A DNA stretch of 64,000 nucleotides from a virus: IMG/VR virus record IMGVR_UViG_3300028596_000009, positions 102,824-166,823 of that record; one strand, 5' to 3'. Every line of letters begins with the position of its first letter. Within the stretch, counting starts at the first letter, position 1. The notes below the pieces were generated by a model. The model saw nothing but the letters and a program-made list of their open reading frames with translations. It was not told where the DNA came from and searched no databases. Shown piece after piece: positions 1 through 7,000 of the stretch. The position numbers and the translations under genes are program-made.

Positions 1-333
1 ACCGAGCGCGGCACCCGGGTCTACGGCGACATCGCCGTCAACGCGGCGGCCAACTCCAAGTTCGACCCCAAGCTCGCCCTGCGCAACCTGACCCCCGAGC
101 AGTACCGGTCGATCTGCGTCCTCAAGCCCGACGGCACCCAGGCCAAGAAGCTCCTCGGCGAGGAGAGCGCCGCCTACCAGTCCACCCTCGCCAAGGGCGA
201 CTGGCGCCTGACGGTCCGCCTCGCCACCGACGAGGATCGCGAGGCCGAGCTGATGGCCCAGAAGGCGCACGACGTCGCCACCTTCGTTCCCGGATCCACC
301 CTGAACGAGGACGGGGAGGTGCCGTTCGGATGA
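1..333 (+). CDS. Unknown protein, 5' end outside the window (last 110 residues)
   Basis: The reading frame is open from the first base and stops with TGA at 331-333, so only the C-terminal 110 residues are seen. The sequence is hydrophilic with no membrane segment and ends in an acidic run followed by VPFG. That tail faintly recalls the acidic DDIPF-type tip of single-stranded-DNA-binding proteins, but no OB-fold pattern can be confirmed from this fragment, so the resemblance is only a hint. The stop overlaps the next start by ATGA, so it is the upstream member of the same operon. Confidence 0.7.
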   Translation, partial: TERGTRVYGDIAVNAAANSKFDPKLALRNLTPEQYRSICVLKPDGTQAKKLLGEESAAYQSTLAKGDWRLTVRLATDEDREAELMAQKAHDVATFVPGSTLNEDGEVPFG

Positions 334-572
334 GCCGGATACCTCCGAAGACCGGCGGCCACGCCCGGAACCACTGGAGGGCGGCTGAGAAGACCCGGGA
401 CGGCGAGGGCGAGTGGGTGCGGGTGTTCGACTGCCCCACCCTGAACGCCGCCCGGACGATGGCCCGGAACATCCGGTACGGCACGTTCGCCGCCTGGCAG
501 CCGGAAGGCGAGTTCGACGCGAAGTTCCAACTGGGTGAACTGGACTATGAGGTCCACGCCCGCAAGATCTGA
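330..572 (+). CDS. Small unknown protein (80 aa)
   Basis: ATG overlaps the preceding stop by four bases, which suggests translational coupling. The 80-residue product is basic at its N-terminus and rich in Trp, Arg and Glu, with no Cys pairs, signal or membrane segment. The pattern of short beta-like stretches (WVRVFDC, YEVHARKI) suggests a small globular beta protein. I do not recognise the family. It is the last gene before a hairpin-containing gap. Confidence 0.7.
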   Translation: MSRIPPKTGGHARNHWRAAEKTRDGEGEWVRVFDCPTLNAARTMARNIRYGTFAAWQPEGEFDAKFQLGELDYEVHARKI

Positions 573-582
573 AGGGCCCACG

Positions 583-627
583 CCGGGTGGAAGCAGCGCC
601 CTGTTCAGGGAAAAGCTCACCACCCGG
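583..627 (+). other. Nested stem-loop in the intergenic leader
   Basis: CCGGGTGG at 583-590 is exactly complementary to CCACCCGG at 620-627, and the intervening bases contain a second small stem (CCTG/CAGG around 600-608). It sits between the stop at 572 and the strong Shine-Dalgarno sequence (GGAAAGGGGAGAGG) of the gene at 650. It may be a weak terminator or an RNA stability element; there is no U-tract. Confidence 0.4.
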
Positions 628-649
628 CCTCCATGGAAAGGGGAGAGGC

Positions 650-844
650 ATGTTCGAGAAGCACCGGAAGCGCAAGGCGGAACGGGCAGTCATCGAAGCC
701 GAGACGTTCGTCGACAGCGTGACCGAGAAGTACTACAAGATCCTCGCCAGCGAGGGGATCGAGGCGGCCAATGCGTACTTTGCCGACATGGATCCCATGG
801 TGAAGGCCGTCATCGAGCGGGCCCGCCGTAAGAGTTCCGGCTGA
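650..844 (+). CDS. Small charged helical protein (64 aa)
   Basis: This start is chosen because ATG 650 follows a long purine-rich Shine-Dalgarno sequence; an in-frame upstream start at 587 lies inside the stem-loop and lacks one. The product is very rich in Lys, Arg, Glu and Ala and is probably all-helical, with a basic N-terminus and C-terminus. No known motif. TGATG overlap couples it to the next gene. Confidence 0.7.
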   Translation: MFEKHRKRKAERAVIEAETFVDSVTEKYYKILASEGIEAANAYFADMDPMVKAVIERARRKSSG

Positions 845-1128
845 TGACCTCCCCGTACAAGGCGGACGACATCTGCTTCTACTGTTCGCACACCTTCGCG
901 GAACACACCCTGATCGTCCAAACCTGCGCCGCCTGTGCCGAACTCCAGGACGGAATGCCCCGGCTCCCCGGTCACGAAGAGCGGTGCATCCGATTCCGCA
1001 AGACTGACTTCTGCGGTGAATGCAGCGCTCGGATCGCCTGGGACTCCTGGCTGAATGAGTACCACCATGCCGAACCGGCGCTGGACGACGACCACATGCC
1101 GTACCGGAGGAGGAAGTCCCGTGTGTAG
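844..1128 (+). CDS. Cys-rich zinc-knuckle protein (94 aa)
   Basis: Start codon overlaps the upstream stop (TGATG). Three CxxC pairs are visible (CFYC near residue 11, CAAC near 28, CGEC near 58) plus single His and Cys residues, typical of a small zinc-binding protein. Such Cys-rich small proteins are common in early operons of Streptomyces phages and may contact nucleic acid or host proteins; the function is not known. The C-terminus is basic (RRRKSRV). Confidence 0.75.
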   Translation: MTSPYKADDICFYCSHTFAEHTLIVQTCAACAELQDGMPRLPGHEERCIRFRKTDFCGECSARIAWDSWLNEYHHAEPALDDDHMPYRRRKSRV

Positions 1129-1396
1129 TGCGTGCGAGCCGGACGGACTGCGGGGTCAGCGGGCGACCGACGAGGCCAGGGAGATACACGATCTGGCGTT
1201 CTTCTGGGTGAGCGAGGGGTGGTTCGAGTACGACGTCGAGTGGGATCCGCAGCTCGGAATCCACGAGATCACCGTTCAGCTCCCCGACGACCCGAACGAG
1301 CTGCTCATGACTCCGTGCCAGTTCGACACCTTCATCTTCGGAATGAAGGTCGCGCTCGACAAGCTGCGGACCGACGACGGCGGCGCCAGTGTGTGA
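1121..1396 (+). CDS. Unknown protein (91 aa)
   Basis: GTG 1121 starts within the end of the upstream gene (8-base overlap) behind a GGAGGAGGAAG Shine-Dalgarno sequence. An N-terminal CSAC pair is followed by an acidic segment with aromatic residues (FFWVSEGWFEYDVEW) that looks like a beta hairpin. No recognised family. It is coupled to the next gene by a short overlap. Confidence 0.7.
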   Translation: MCSACEPDGLRGQRATDEAREIHDLAFFWVSEGWFEYDVEWDPQLGIHEITVQLPDDPNELLMTPCQFDTFIFGMKVALDKLRTDDGGASV

Positions 1397-1622
1397 CTCC
1401 TGCCGCGAGTTCTACAACGGAGCCCCGGGACTGATGGGCAGTACGGAGGTCGCCGAGACCCTGAAGGTCTCCAGGTCGCGGGTCACCGAACTGGTCCGGT
1501 CCAACCGCGATTTCCCCAGGCCACTGGTGGTTCTGAGGGCGGGTCCCGTCTTCTGTGGCGTCGAGATCCACGAGTTCCTGCGCACCTGGACTCGCAAGTC
1601 TGGCCCGAAACCCAAGAAATGA
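1389..1622 (+). CDS. Excisionase/AlpA-type helix-turn-helix protein (77 aa)
   Basis: After a short Cys-containing N-terminus (CDSC), residues about 15-70 match the HTH_17/AlpA pattern: a helix ending in STEVAETLKVSRSRVTELV (helix-turn-helix), then RDFPRPLVVLRAGPVF and a C-terminal helix EIHEFLRTW. Proteins of this type bind DNA as excision factors or small regulators. With no integrase in the window, a regulatory role seems more likely than excision. Starts at GTG within an 8-base overlap with the upstream gene. Confidence 0.75.
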   Translation: MCDSCREFYNGAPGLMGSTEVAETLKVSRSRVTELVRSNRDFPRPLVVLRAGPVFCGVEIHEFLRTWTRKSGPKPKK

Positions 1623-2512
1623 ACGAGGAGAAAAACGACATGAATGACGGCAGGGGCAGGGCGATGAGTACCACCGAAACCGAGAAGAAGATCATCATCT
1701 CGGTCGATCCGAGCCTTTCGCCCGAGGTGCAGGAAGAGCTGCGCAAGACCATCGAAAAGGGGTTCAAGGGCGCGGGCGGCTACTTCAGCGTCGAGGGGAC
1801 CATGCTGGGAATGAGCTTCGGCATCTGCTCCGGCGGCCTTCTGTCGCTCGTCACTGAGGTGCCGTCGTCCATCGGATACACGATGGTTCTCGGCATGATC
1901 GGAGGCAACCTGGTCAGGGTCGCCATCCCCGGAGTCCGCAGGAAGATCAAGGTCGGCAACGCTGCCTGGGTCGCGTACCGCGCCAACGAGTGGCGGACCT
2001 CCGACATCGGCTGGGAGGAAGGCGAGAAGCTGATCCAGCGGGCCTCCGAGTCGATCGAGTGGATCACCGGGTCCCTGGTGCACAGGGACGGCCAGATCGA
2101 CACCGTGCACAACAACGTGGTCCTCCCGCGTCAGCTCTGGGACCTGATGGGCGACCTCACCGAACTTCAGAAGCACCGTGAGAACCGTCCGGTCGAAGGC
2201 AGCCCGCTCGCCGAGACCCACGACAAGGTCATCGGACAGATCAAGGTCAACTGCGAGCGTCGTGTCCTGGCCCTGGAGACCTACGCCCGGCAGGTCATGA
2301 GCGCCGACAAGCGGTACGCCGAGCTGGTGTCCGTCGAGATGCTGGAGTCGAAGTCTTCCAGCCTCATGGACCTGCTGGCCCGGACCTCCATCGTCGACCG
2401 TGACGTGTCGGAGCTGAACGGCCTGACCGCCGAGGCCACGCACCTCGTCGAGTCGTACCGCACCGCGCTGGCCGCCGCCCGTGAGGCCGGTCTCGCGCTG
2501 ACTTCGGCCTGA
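1619..2512 (+). CDS. Unknown protein with a hydrophobic double segment (297 aa)
   Basis: ATG 1619 overlaps the upstream stop by ATGA, but ATG 1640 follows a better Shine-Dalgarno sequence (GAGGAG, 9 bases), so the true product may be 290 aa. Residues about 62-105 hold two hydrophobic stretches separated by a short polar turn (GMSFGICSGGLLSLV and GYTMVLGMIGGNLV), compatible with a membrane hairpin. The rest is helical and charged, with predicted coiled segments near the C-terminus. The largest gene of the left operon; no family recognised. A membrane-associated early protein is one reading. Confidence 0.65.
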   Translation: MNEEKNDMNDGRGRAMSTTETEKKIIISVDPSLSPEVQEELRKTIEKGFKGAGGYFSVEGTMLGMSFGICSGGLLSLVTEVPSSIGYTMVLGMIGGNLVRVAIPGVRRKIKVGNAAWVAYRANEWRTSDIGWEEGEKLIQRASESIEWITGSLVHRDGQIDTVHNNVVLPRQLWDLMGDLTELQKHRENRPVEGSPLAETHDKVIGQIKVNCERRVLALETYARQVMSADKRYAELVSVEMLESKSSSLMDLLARTSIVDRDVSELNGLTAEATHLVESYRTALAAAREAGLALTSA

Positions 2513-2522
2513 AGCACCCTTC

Positions 2523-2551
2523 GCCGGACGGTGAACCAGTAGCCGTCCGGC
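2523..2551 (+). terminator. Hairpin after the 297-aa gene
   Basis: GCCGGACGG at 2523-2531 pairs perfectly with CCGTCCGGC at 2543-2551 across an 11-base loop. It lies between the stop at 2512 and the Shine-Dalgarno sequence of the gene at 2571. No U-run follows, so it may attenuate rather than stop transcription. Confidence 0.5.
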
Positions 2552-2570
2552 CCCTCGGAAAGGAGAACTG

Positions 2571-2786
2571 ATGGGATTCGCCAACCGGTTCATCAGCACC
2601 CACACCAGGTGCCTGGCCGTCGACCGCGACGAGGAGGGCCGCATGCTGATGTGTGGCCGGTCCTACGGACACGACGACCCGAAGGCGAAGAAGACGCCGA
2701 CCGACCACTACGACCCGAGCGCCGAGGTGACCTGGGTGTCGGAGCGGGCGGAGCGGGCCCGGCGCAAGAAGGAGAAGAGCGCGTGA
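2571..2786 (+). CDS. Small unknown protein (71 aa)
   Basis: Preceded by an ideal Shine-Dalgarno sequence (GGAAAGGAG, 6 bases from ATG). The N-terminal half has a C...C pattern (TRCLAVDR ... MLMCGRSYGHDD) like half of a zinc site; the C-terminus is a highly basic helix (ERARRKKEKSA). The function is not recognised. Stop overlaps the next GTG start by four bases. Confidence 0.7.
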   Translation: MGFANRFISTHTRCLAVDRDEEGRMLMCGRSYGHDDPKAKKTPTDHYDPSAEVTWVSERAERARRKKEKSA

Positions 2787-3160
2787 AGTACTACTTGCGC
2801 CAGCTGCACGAGATGAACGGAACGCTGCACACCTACAGCGGAGAGCCCGGCTCGGTCACTGGCGACCCGCACGATCTGTTCCCGAAGCAGGTGCGGAAGA
2901 TGTGGCGTAAGTGGGACGCGCGGGACGTGGAGCTGGGATTCAAGCCGACCCCGCACACCAAGACGGGCCTCGCCTACGGCATCTGGGCTCTTCCGGACAG
3001 CACCTGGTCCGTGGCCGAGGCGGCTGCCTGGGCCGAGAAGAACCCGGGCTTGATGGAGCTGTACGTCATTCTGTACAGCAGTTGGAAGCCGACCAGGCTC
3101 GCCGTGCACCCGGACAACCCGGTCGTGTTCGACAAGCCGCTCATCCCGTTCGAGGAGTAG
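2783..3160 (+). CDS. Unknown protein (125 aa)
   Basis: GTG start within a GTGA overlap. The product is soluble, with several Trp residues and Pro-rich turns, and contains no Cys pairs, signal or membrane segment. The central part (VAEAAAWAEKNPGLMELYVILY) looks like a helix followed by a beta strand. I cannot assign a function; it sits in the middle of the left operon. Confidence 0.65.
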   Translation: MKYYLRQLHEMNGTLHTYSGEPGSVTGDPHDLFPKQVRKMWRKWDARDVELGFKPTPHTKTGLAYGIWALPDSTWSVAEAAAWAEKNPGLMELYVILYSSWKPTRLAVHPDNPVVFDKPLIPFEE

Positions 3161-3162
3161 AC

Positions 3163-3411
3163 ATGGGTCACCAGTGGCAGGACGTCGGCCGGGGCATATT
3201 GTTCCGCACCCGCAACGTCAACATCACCGAGCCGTACCGGGAAGCGCTCGGCGTCAAGGAAAAGCTGAACGGCATGGCTGCGTACTGCGACGGGGACGGG
3301 TGCGAGATCGCCCCCTGCGGTACGTACATGATCCACAAGACCGGCTGCGCCGCCATGTACAACCCGCGCACCGACGGCGGGACCGGCATGCAGGACGAGG
3401 AGTGCGGATGA
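3163..3411 (+). CDS. Small unknown protein with Cys residues (82 aa)
   Basis: ATG two bases after the upstream stop. The segment CDGDGCEIAPCGTYMIHKTGC-like region (residues about 43-65) spaces four Cys residues, with a further Cys near the C-terminus, suggesting a zinc site or redox site. Overlaps the next gene by ATGA. No family recognised. Confidence 0.65.
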   Translation: MGHQWQDVGRGILFRTRNVNITEPYREALGVKEKLNGMAAYCDGDGCEIAPCGTYMIHKTGCAAMYNPRTDGGTGMQDEECG

Positions 3412-3641
3412 GCAAGGTCTGCGCCTTCCTGCACTTCAGGTCCAGCAAGATCGTCGCCAACGTGACGCTCTACCAGGTGCCGCGTATCGGTGAGCGGATG
3501 AGTTACTTCGAGTACCCCGGCGAGAAAGATGCGGTCAGGGGAACTGTCACTGACGTCGAGTGGATCAGCAGCCCGCTTGGGGCCCTGAGCCAGACCGTCC
3601 GCGTCTACATCAGCGACACTATCGAGGAGGTACCGGCGTGA
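3408..3641 (+). CDS. Tandem paralogue 1, small beta-rich protein (77 aa)
   Basis: First of three consecutive genes that appear related to each other. Shared pattern: an N-terminal strand with LHFRS-like residues, then a [LV]P-[RE]-[IV]-G-[EQ] motif (VPRIGE here), then a late strand ending V-x-x-V-x-W (VTDVEW). This looks like a duplicated small beta barrel or SH3-like fold. Function unknown; ATGA overlap upstream, GTGA overlap downstream. Confidence 0.65.
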   Translation: MSKVCAFLHFRSSKIVANVTLYQVPRIGERMSYFEYPGEKDAVRGTVTDVEWISSPLGALSQTVRVYISDTIEEVPA

Positions 3642-3937
3642 TCCGGGCCATGGTCGACATTCACTATGTGGAGTCGCTCAAGCCGTCCTCGGTGATCCTC
3701 TGCTTCGAAGCCCTGCCCCGGGTCGGCGAATGCCTGGAGGTGGACCTGGAGACGCTCGGCATCACCGACTTCGCCGAGATCGACAAGCTGGGTATCGGGT
3801 GGAGTCTGAACGGCAGGCGCGGCCTGTCCCTGACGGTCCGGAGCATCTACTGGCAGCCGGACAATTCGGGCGAGAACGGGCCGGTGATGCTTCCCGTCCT
3901 CAACGTCGAGTCCTGGCAGTCGAAGGAGCGCACGTGA
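3638..3937 (+). CDS. Tandem paralogue 2 (99 aa)
   Basis: Second copy of the family that starts at 3408, recognised by LPRVGE and the strand pattern before and after it, but longer because of an inserted segment after the motif and a Pro-rich C-terminus. GTG start overlapping the upstream stop. No catalytic residues are apparent; the function is unknown. Confidence 0.65.
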   Translation: MIRAMVDIHYVESLKPSSVILCFEALPRVGECLEVDLETLGITDFAEIDKLGIGWSLNGRRGLSLTVRSIYWQPDNSGENGPVMLPVLNVESWQSKERT

Positions 3938-4191
3938 TCACCGCCGAGCTGAAGCTTCACCGCCGGTTCATCAAGGGTGTCGAGCTGAACTTCCCCGGCG
4001 TGCCGGAGGTCGGTCAGTTCGTCACCCTCCACGACGGCCTGGTCAACGAGAAGACCCGGGACCTCGTCATGAACGGCGCCCCCATCGACTCCCAGACCAT
4101 CTTCCAGATCACCCGCGTCGAGTGGACCGCCGAACGGCTTCACGCCCCGGCCCGCATGGTCGTACACATGGACCACAAGGGCGGCGTGTAG
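3934..4191 (+). CDS. Tandem paralogue 3 (85 aa)
   Basis: Third copy, with VPEVGQ in the shared motif position and ITRVEW as the late strand. GTG start in a GTGA overlap; its stop shares a base with the next start. The three copies have diverged strongly, so they probably have different partners. Function unknown. Confidence 0.65.
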   Translation: MITAELKLHRRFIKGVELNFPGVPEVGQFVTLHDGLVNEKTRDLVMNGAPIDSQTIFQITRVEWTAERLHAPARMVVHMDHKGGV

Positions 4192-4442
4192 TGGAGCTGT
4201 GGAGCTGGACCCTGATGGGCATCGGCATCACCGGCCTCTACCTGGCCGGACGCAAGAGCGCCTGGGGGTGGGCCATCGGATTCGGCGTCCAGCCCCTGTG
4301 GGTCGCCTACGCGATGGCCACCGAGCAGTACGGCTTCATTGTCGGAGCCATCGCCTACGGTGCGGTCAACGCCCGCAACTTCCTCCGCTGGAAGAGGGAG
4401 GAGAAGCAGGAGAAGAGCAGGGCGGTCGAGAAGGCCGCCTGA
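4191..4442 (+). CDS. Small membrane protein with two transmembrane segments (83 aa)
   Basis: Residues about 4-20 (WSWTLMGIGITGLYLAG) and about 25-60 form two to three hydrophobic helices, followed by a strongly charged cytoplasmic tail (KREEKQEKSRAVEK). This pattern recalls small phage membrane proteins of the nicotinamide-riboside-transporter-like or holin-like type, but the position in an early operon and the absence of a neighbouring lysin argue against holin. Membrane location is well supported; the role is not. Confidence 0.65.
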   Translation: MELWSWTLMGIGITGLYLAGRKSAWGWAIGFGVQPLWVAYAMATEQYGFIVGAIAYGAVNARNFLRWKREEKQEKSRAVEKAA

Positions 4443-4462
4443 ACCACTGGAAAGGAGAAGAC

Positions 4463-4678
4463 GTGAAGCATGGACAGGAGAGGCGCAAGCAGCCTCTCAC
4501 CCTGCCTCACCAGGAGGACTTGTCCTCCGACTCCGAAAGGTCCGCTGCGCAGTCCTTCAAGGACAGGATCACGGAGTACAACGCCATCCTCGCCACCGGC
4601 GACACCGAGGCCGCCGAGGTCTACGCCTGGGAGACCCGGTGGGTGTCCCGTAACGAGTATCGCGGGGCGAGGGGATGA
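4463..4678 (+). CDS. Small unknown protein (71 aa)
   Basis: GTG start after a GGAAAGGAG Shine-Dalgarno sequence; an ATG in another frame nearby is ignored. The N-terminus is basic and polar, the C-terminal half is a helix-rich segment with Trp and Arg. No known motif. Overlaps the next gene by ATGA. Confidence 0.65.
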   Translation: MKHGQERRKQPLTLPHQEDLSSDSERSAAQSFKDRITEYNAILATGDTEAAEVYAWETRWVSRNEYRGARG

Positions 4679-5187
4679 CCATCATGCGAGACGAGATCGA
4701 GCACATAGCCGAAGTCGATCAGTGTGTCGGCTCCTGCTTCACCTGCTGCCCGGGTACTGAGAGGTTCTGGTACCAGTACATCGACGAGGCGCTCGGCTGC
4801 ATCGACGAGCAGGAATCGGTCGCCGAGATCCGCAACAAGGCTGTCGACGACGGTGCGCCGTTCACCATAATCGGCATGCTCGACGGCCTGCTGCGAACCC
4901 TCCGGGTCTGTGACTGCCGCACCGAGATCTGCTGGTGCGACGTCAGCCCCCAGGACCCGTGGTCGAAGGTCCATCTGTACAGCCAGGCGGACATCGACTT
5001 CACCAACGCCTACCTGAAGACGATGGCCGAGCACATGGCCGCCCAGCTCGACGTCGCCATGCCGGACTACGAGGTGTCCTTCACCGAACGCCCCGGCACC
5101 GGCAACATCTGCTGGTGCGGCCAGACCGTCAGCGCCGCCGACATCGAAGCCCTCGACGCCCACTCCTACTGTTCGCCGGAGCAGTGA
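4675..5187 (+). CDS. Cys-rich unknown protein (170 aa)
   Basis: ATG in an ATGA overlap. Cys clusters occur near residues 17-25 (CVGSCFTCC), 79-87 (CDCRTEICWC) and 145-147 (CWC), plus a C-terminal Cys. The spread of Cys residues suggests more than one metal site. A middle amphipathic helix (YLKTMAEHMAAQLDVA) separates the clusters. Not recognised; TGATG overlap to the next gene. Confidence 0.65.
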   Translation: MTIMRDEIEHIAEVDQCVGSCFTCCPGTERFWYQYIDEALGCIDEQESVAEIRNKAVDDGAPFTIIGMLDGLLRTLRVCDCRTEICWCDVSPQDPWSKVHLYSQADIDFTNAYLKTMAEHMAAQLDVAMPDYEVSFTERPGTGNICWCGQTVSAADIEALDAHSYCSPEQ

Positions 5188-5336
5188 TGACCAAGAACCC
5201 CCAGGAACTGTGCGACCGGTGCAGCCACCCGGTCGGCATGCACACCGGAGTCGCGGGCCCGTTCACCCGGGCCTGCCTGAAGGAGATCGGACGCGGCATC
5301 TGCTGCGCCTGCAAGGGTCCCCGCAGCAAGTCCTGA
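5187..5336 (+). CDS. Zinc-ribbon-like microprotein (49 aa)
   Basis: ATG 5187 overlaps the upstream stop (TGATG). Two CxxC pairs (CDRC near residue 9, CCAC near 40) spaced by about 30 residues and several His residues form a likely single zinc site. The basic C-terminus (KGPRSKS) would fit nucleic-acid contact. Last gene of the first operon. Confidence 0.65.
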   Translation: MTKNPQELCDRCSHPVGMHTGVAGPFTRACLKEIGRGICCACKGPRSKS

Positions 5337-5361
5337 CGAGACCCTGACCCCGAGAACCATC

Positions 5362-5390
5362 GGACCGCCCGGCACACAGTCGGGCGGTCC
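5362..5390 (+). terminator. Perfect 10-bp hairpin terminator
   Basis: GGACCGCCCG at 5362-5371 and CGGGCGGTCC at 5381-5390 are perfectly complementary with a 9-base loop. It closes the first left-hand operon and isolates the metalloprotease gene downstream. Confidence 0.7.
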
Positions 5391-5414
5391 ACCCATAAGG
5401 AAACGGAGAAGGAC

Positions 5415-6140
5415 ATGAAGAAGAGCACGGCGAAGAAGTCCACGGTCGTCATATCCATGCTGGGCGCCCTGCTGATGACGGCGGCCCCGGCCCAGGCTCT
5501 GACGCCCGGACAGGTGAGCAGCGGTACCGGCTGGACGCTCGGCTACTCCGACCAGGTCACCTCGATCGCCCCGGTGACCTACACGATCACCTTCGACTCG
5601 GTCGCCGCCCGCACCCGCCTCAAGCCGTACATGCAGGCCATCGCCACCCACACGCAGACCCTGACGCCGGGCACGACGTTCGTCGTCTCGGACACCATCG
5701 CCCCGCAGACGTACCCCGGCTGCCAGACCACGCGGACCATCTCGCTGTCCCTGTCGTACCGGCCGACCGGCCAGGCGGGCATGGCGTGGGGCGGCGCCTG
5801 CTACATGCTCAGCGACCACAGCCTGCACTCCGGCCTCATGCGCATCAACACCGAGTGGTGGTACCCGAACTGGTTCTCGTCCAACGCCACCACGAACGAG
5901 CAGTGGATCAAGAACGCGGTCATCCACGAGTTCGGCCACGCCATCGGCCTCGGCCACCCGAACAAGGATCTCGACAAGGACGGTGTCGTCGAGGCCCACG
6001 AGTGCGTGAAGAACACCGACGGCTGGCTCCCCGTCCTGTGCTCCCCGAACGGCGGCAGCCGCAACGCGAACGCGGGCAAGTGGACGTTCCTGGAGCAGGC
6101 GGGCGTGAAGATGCTGACCACCAACTACCAGTACCGCTGA
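5415..6140 (+). CDS. Secreted zinc metalloprotease, metzincin/matrixin-like (241 aa)
   Basis: An N-terminal KKSTAKKST stretch, a hydrophobic core (VVISMLGALLMTAA) and an APAQALT cleavage region form a clear Sec signal peptide of about 29 residues. Near residues 174-184 stands HEFGHAIGLGH, the HExxHxxGxxH zinc motif of metzincins (matrixin, astacin and related clans). It is followed directly by DLDKDGVVEAHE, which fits a 12-residue EF-hand-type calcium loop. Four Cys residues may form disulphides. No obvious Met-turn methionine follows the zinc site, so subfamily is uncertain. Own Shine-Dalgarno sequence (AAGGAAACGGAG), flanking hairpins on both sides and isolation from the operon suggest a self-contained accessory gene. 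The product should act outside the host cell; its substrate is unknown. Confidence 0.85.
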   Translation: MKKSTAKKSTVVISMLGALLMTAAPAQALTPGQVSSGTGWTLGYSDQVTSIAPVTYTITFDSVAARTRLKPYMQAIATHTQTLTPGTTFVVSDTIAPQTYPGCQTTRTISLSLSYRPTGQAGMAWGGACYMLSDHSLHSGLMRINTEWWYPNWFSSNATTNEQWIKNAVIHEFGHAIGLGHPNKDLDKDGVVEAHECVKNTDGWLPVLCSPNGGSRNANAGKWTFLEQAGVKMLTTNYQYR

Positions 6141-6149
6141 CCGCATCGG

Positions 6150-6170
6150 CCTCACGGACGCTCCGTGAGG
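6150..6170 (+). other. Nine-bp stem with a 3-base loop
   Basis: CCTCACGGA (6150-6158) and TCCGTGAGG (6162-6170) pair perfectly around CGC. It begins 10 bases after the protease stop and is the first of two hairpins in this gap. It could be an RNA processing or termination element. Confidence 0.45.
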
Positions 6171-6209
6171 TACGGTCGGATCCAGATCTGCACCCCCAGA
6201 TCTCCTCGT

Positions 6210-6244
6210 CGAACGGCCCGGCCCCCGACCTGCCGGGCCGTTCG
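6210..6244 (+). terminator. Strong 13-bp hairpin terminator
   Basis: CGAACGGCCCGGC at 6210-6222 and GCCGGGCCGTTCG at 6232-6244 form a perfect 13-bp stem with a 9-base loop. No long U-tract follows, as is usual in high-GC actinobacteria. It separates the protease gene from the glycosyltransferase gene. Confidence 0.65.
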
Positions 6245-6268
6245 CATGTCCAGGGATAGGAGCCGAGG

Positions 6269-7000
6269 ATGTCCGTCGTCGTTCTTGTGCCGTGGTCCGG
6301 CCGGTGTCCGCATCGTGAGGCTGCCTGGGAGTGGGTGGCCCGGTGGTACACGGAATCCCACCCTGCCTGGAAGGTGGTCCGTGGCGAGATCTCCGGTCCG
6401 TGGAGCAAGGCGACCGCCGTGGCCGAGGCGCTGAAGCAGACCGATGCCGACATCCTGGTCATCGCTGACGGGGACTGCGTGGCGCCGGACGTCGGCAAGG
6501 CCGTGTTCCATGTGGAGACGGGAACGAAGCGCTGGGCGATCCCGCATCTTCGGGTCCACAGGCTGTCCCAGGAGGCCACGGACAGGGTTCTGGCGGGTGA
6601 ACTCCCGCAGGACGTGGTGCAGACCCTGGACGACTACGACCAGCCTCCCTACCGGGGCATGGCGGGCGGCGGCATCACGGTGCTGCGGCGCGAGACCTAC
6701 CTCGAAGCCCCCATGGACCACCGGTTCGTCGGCTGGGGGCAGGAGGACCAGGCGTGGGCAATCGCCCTGAAGTGCCTCTTCGGCAACCCCTGGAGGTCCC
6801 AGGAGGGCCCACTGTGGCACATGTGGCATCCGCCGCAGGAGCGCATGTCCCGGGAGAAGGGATCGCTTCCTTCGTGGGATCTCTACAGCTCGTACCGCCG
6901 GGTCGCGGCGAACCGGACGAAGATGGCCGAGCTGCTCGATGAGCCCCGCAGGGTGGCCGGACAGGGCCCCGTGAACCCCGCCCGGCCAGTCACACCCTAG
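6269..7000 (+). CDS. GT-A fold glycosyltransferase (243 aa)
   Basis: Residues 1-12 (SVVVLVPWSGR) look like the first strand and sugar-nucleotide loop of a GT-A fold. A DGDC motif near residue 68 fits the metal-binding DxD, and GMAGGGITVLRRETY followed by FVGWGQEDQAW (about 131-160) fits the acceptor-side GGxxxxxR and W-x-x-ED motif of GalNAc-T/GT7/GT27-like enzymes. It should transfer a sugar from a nucleotide donor to a protein, teichoic-acid or DNA acceptor; the acceptor cannot be read from the sequence. No membrane segment or signal. It is convergent with the PKD-like gene, sharing the CTAG stop, which makes that protein one possible substrate (inference). Confidence 0.8.
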   Translation: MSVVVLVPWSGRCPHREAAWEWVARWYTESHPAWKVVRGEISGPWSKATAVAEALKQTDADILVIADGDCVAPDVGKAVFHVETGTKRWAIPHLRVHRLSQEATDRVLAGELPQDVVQTLDDYDQPPYRGMAGGGITVLRRETYLEAPMDHRFVGWGQEDQAWAIALKCLFGNPWRSQEGPLWHMWHPPQERMSREKGSLPSWDLYSSYRRVAANRTKMAELLDEPRRVAGQGPVNPARPVTP

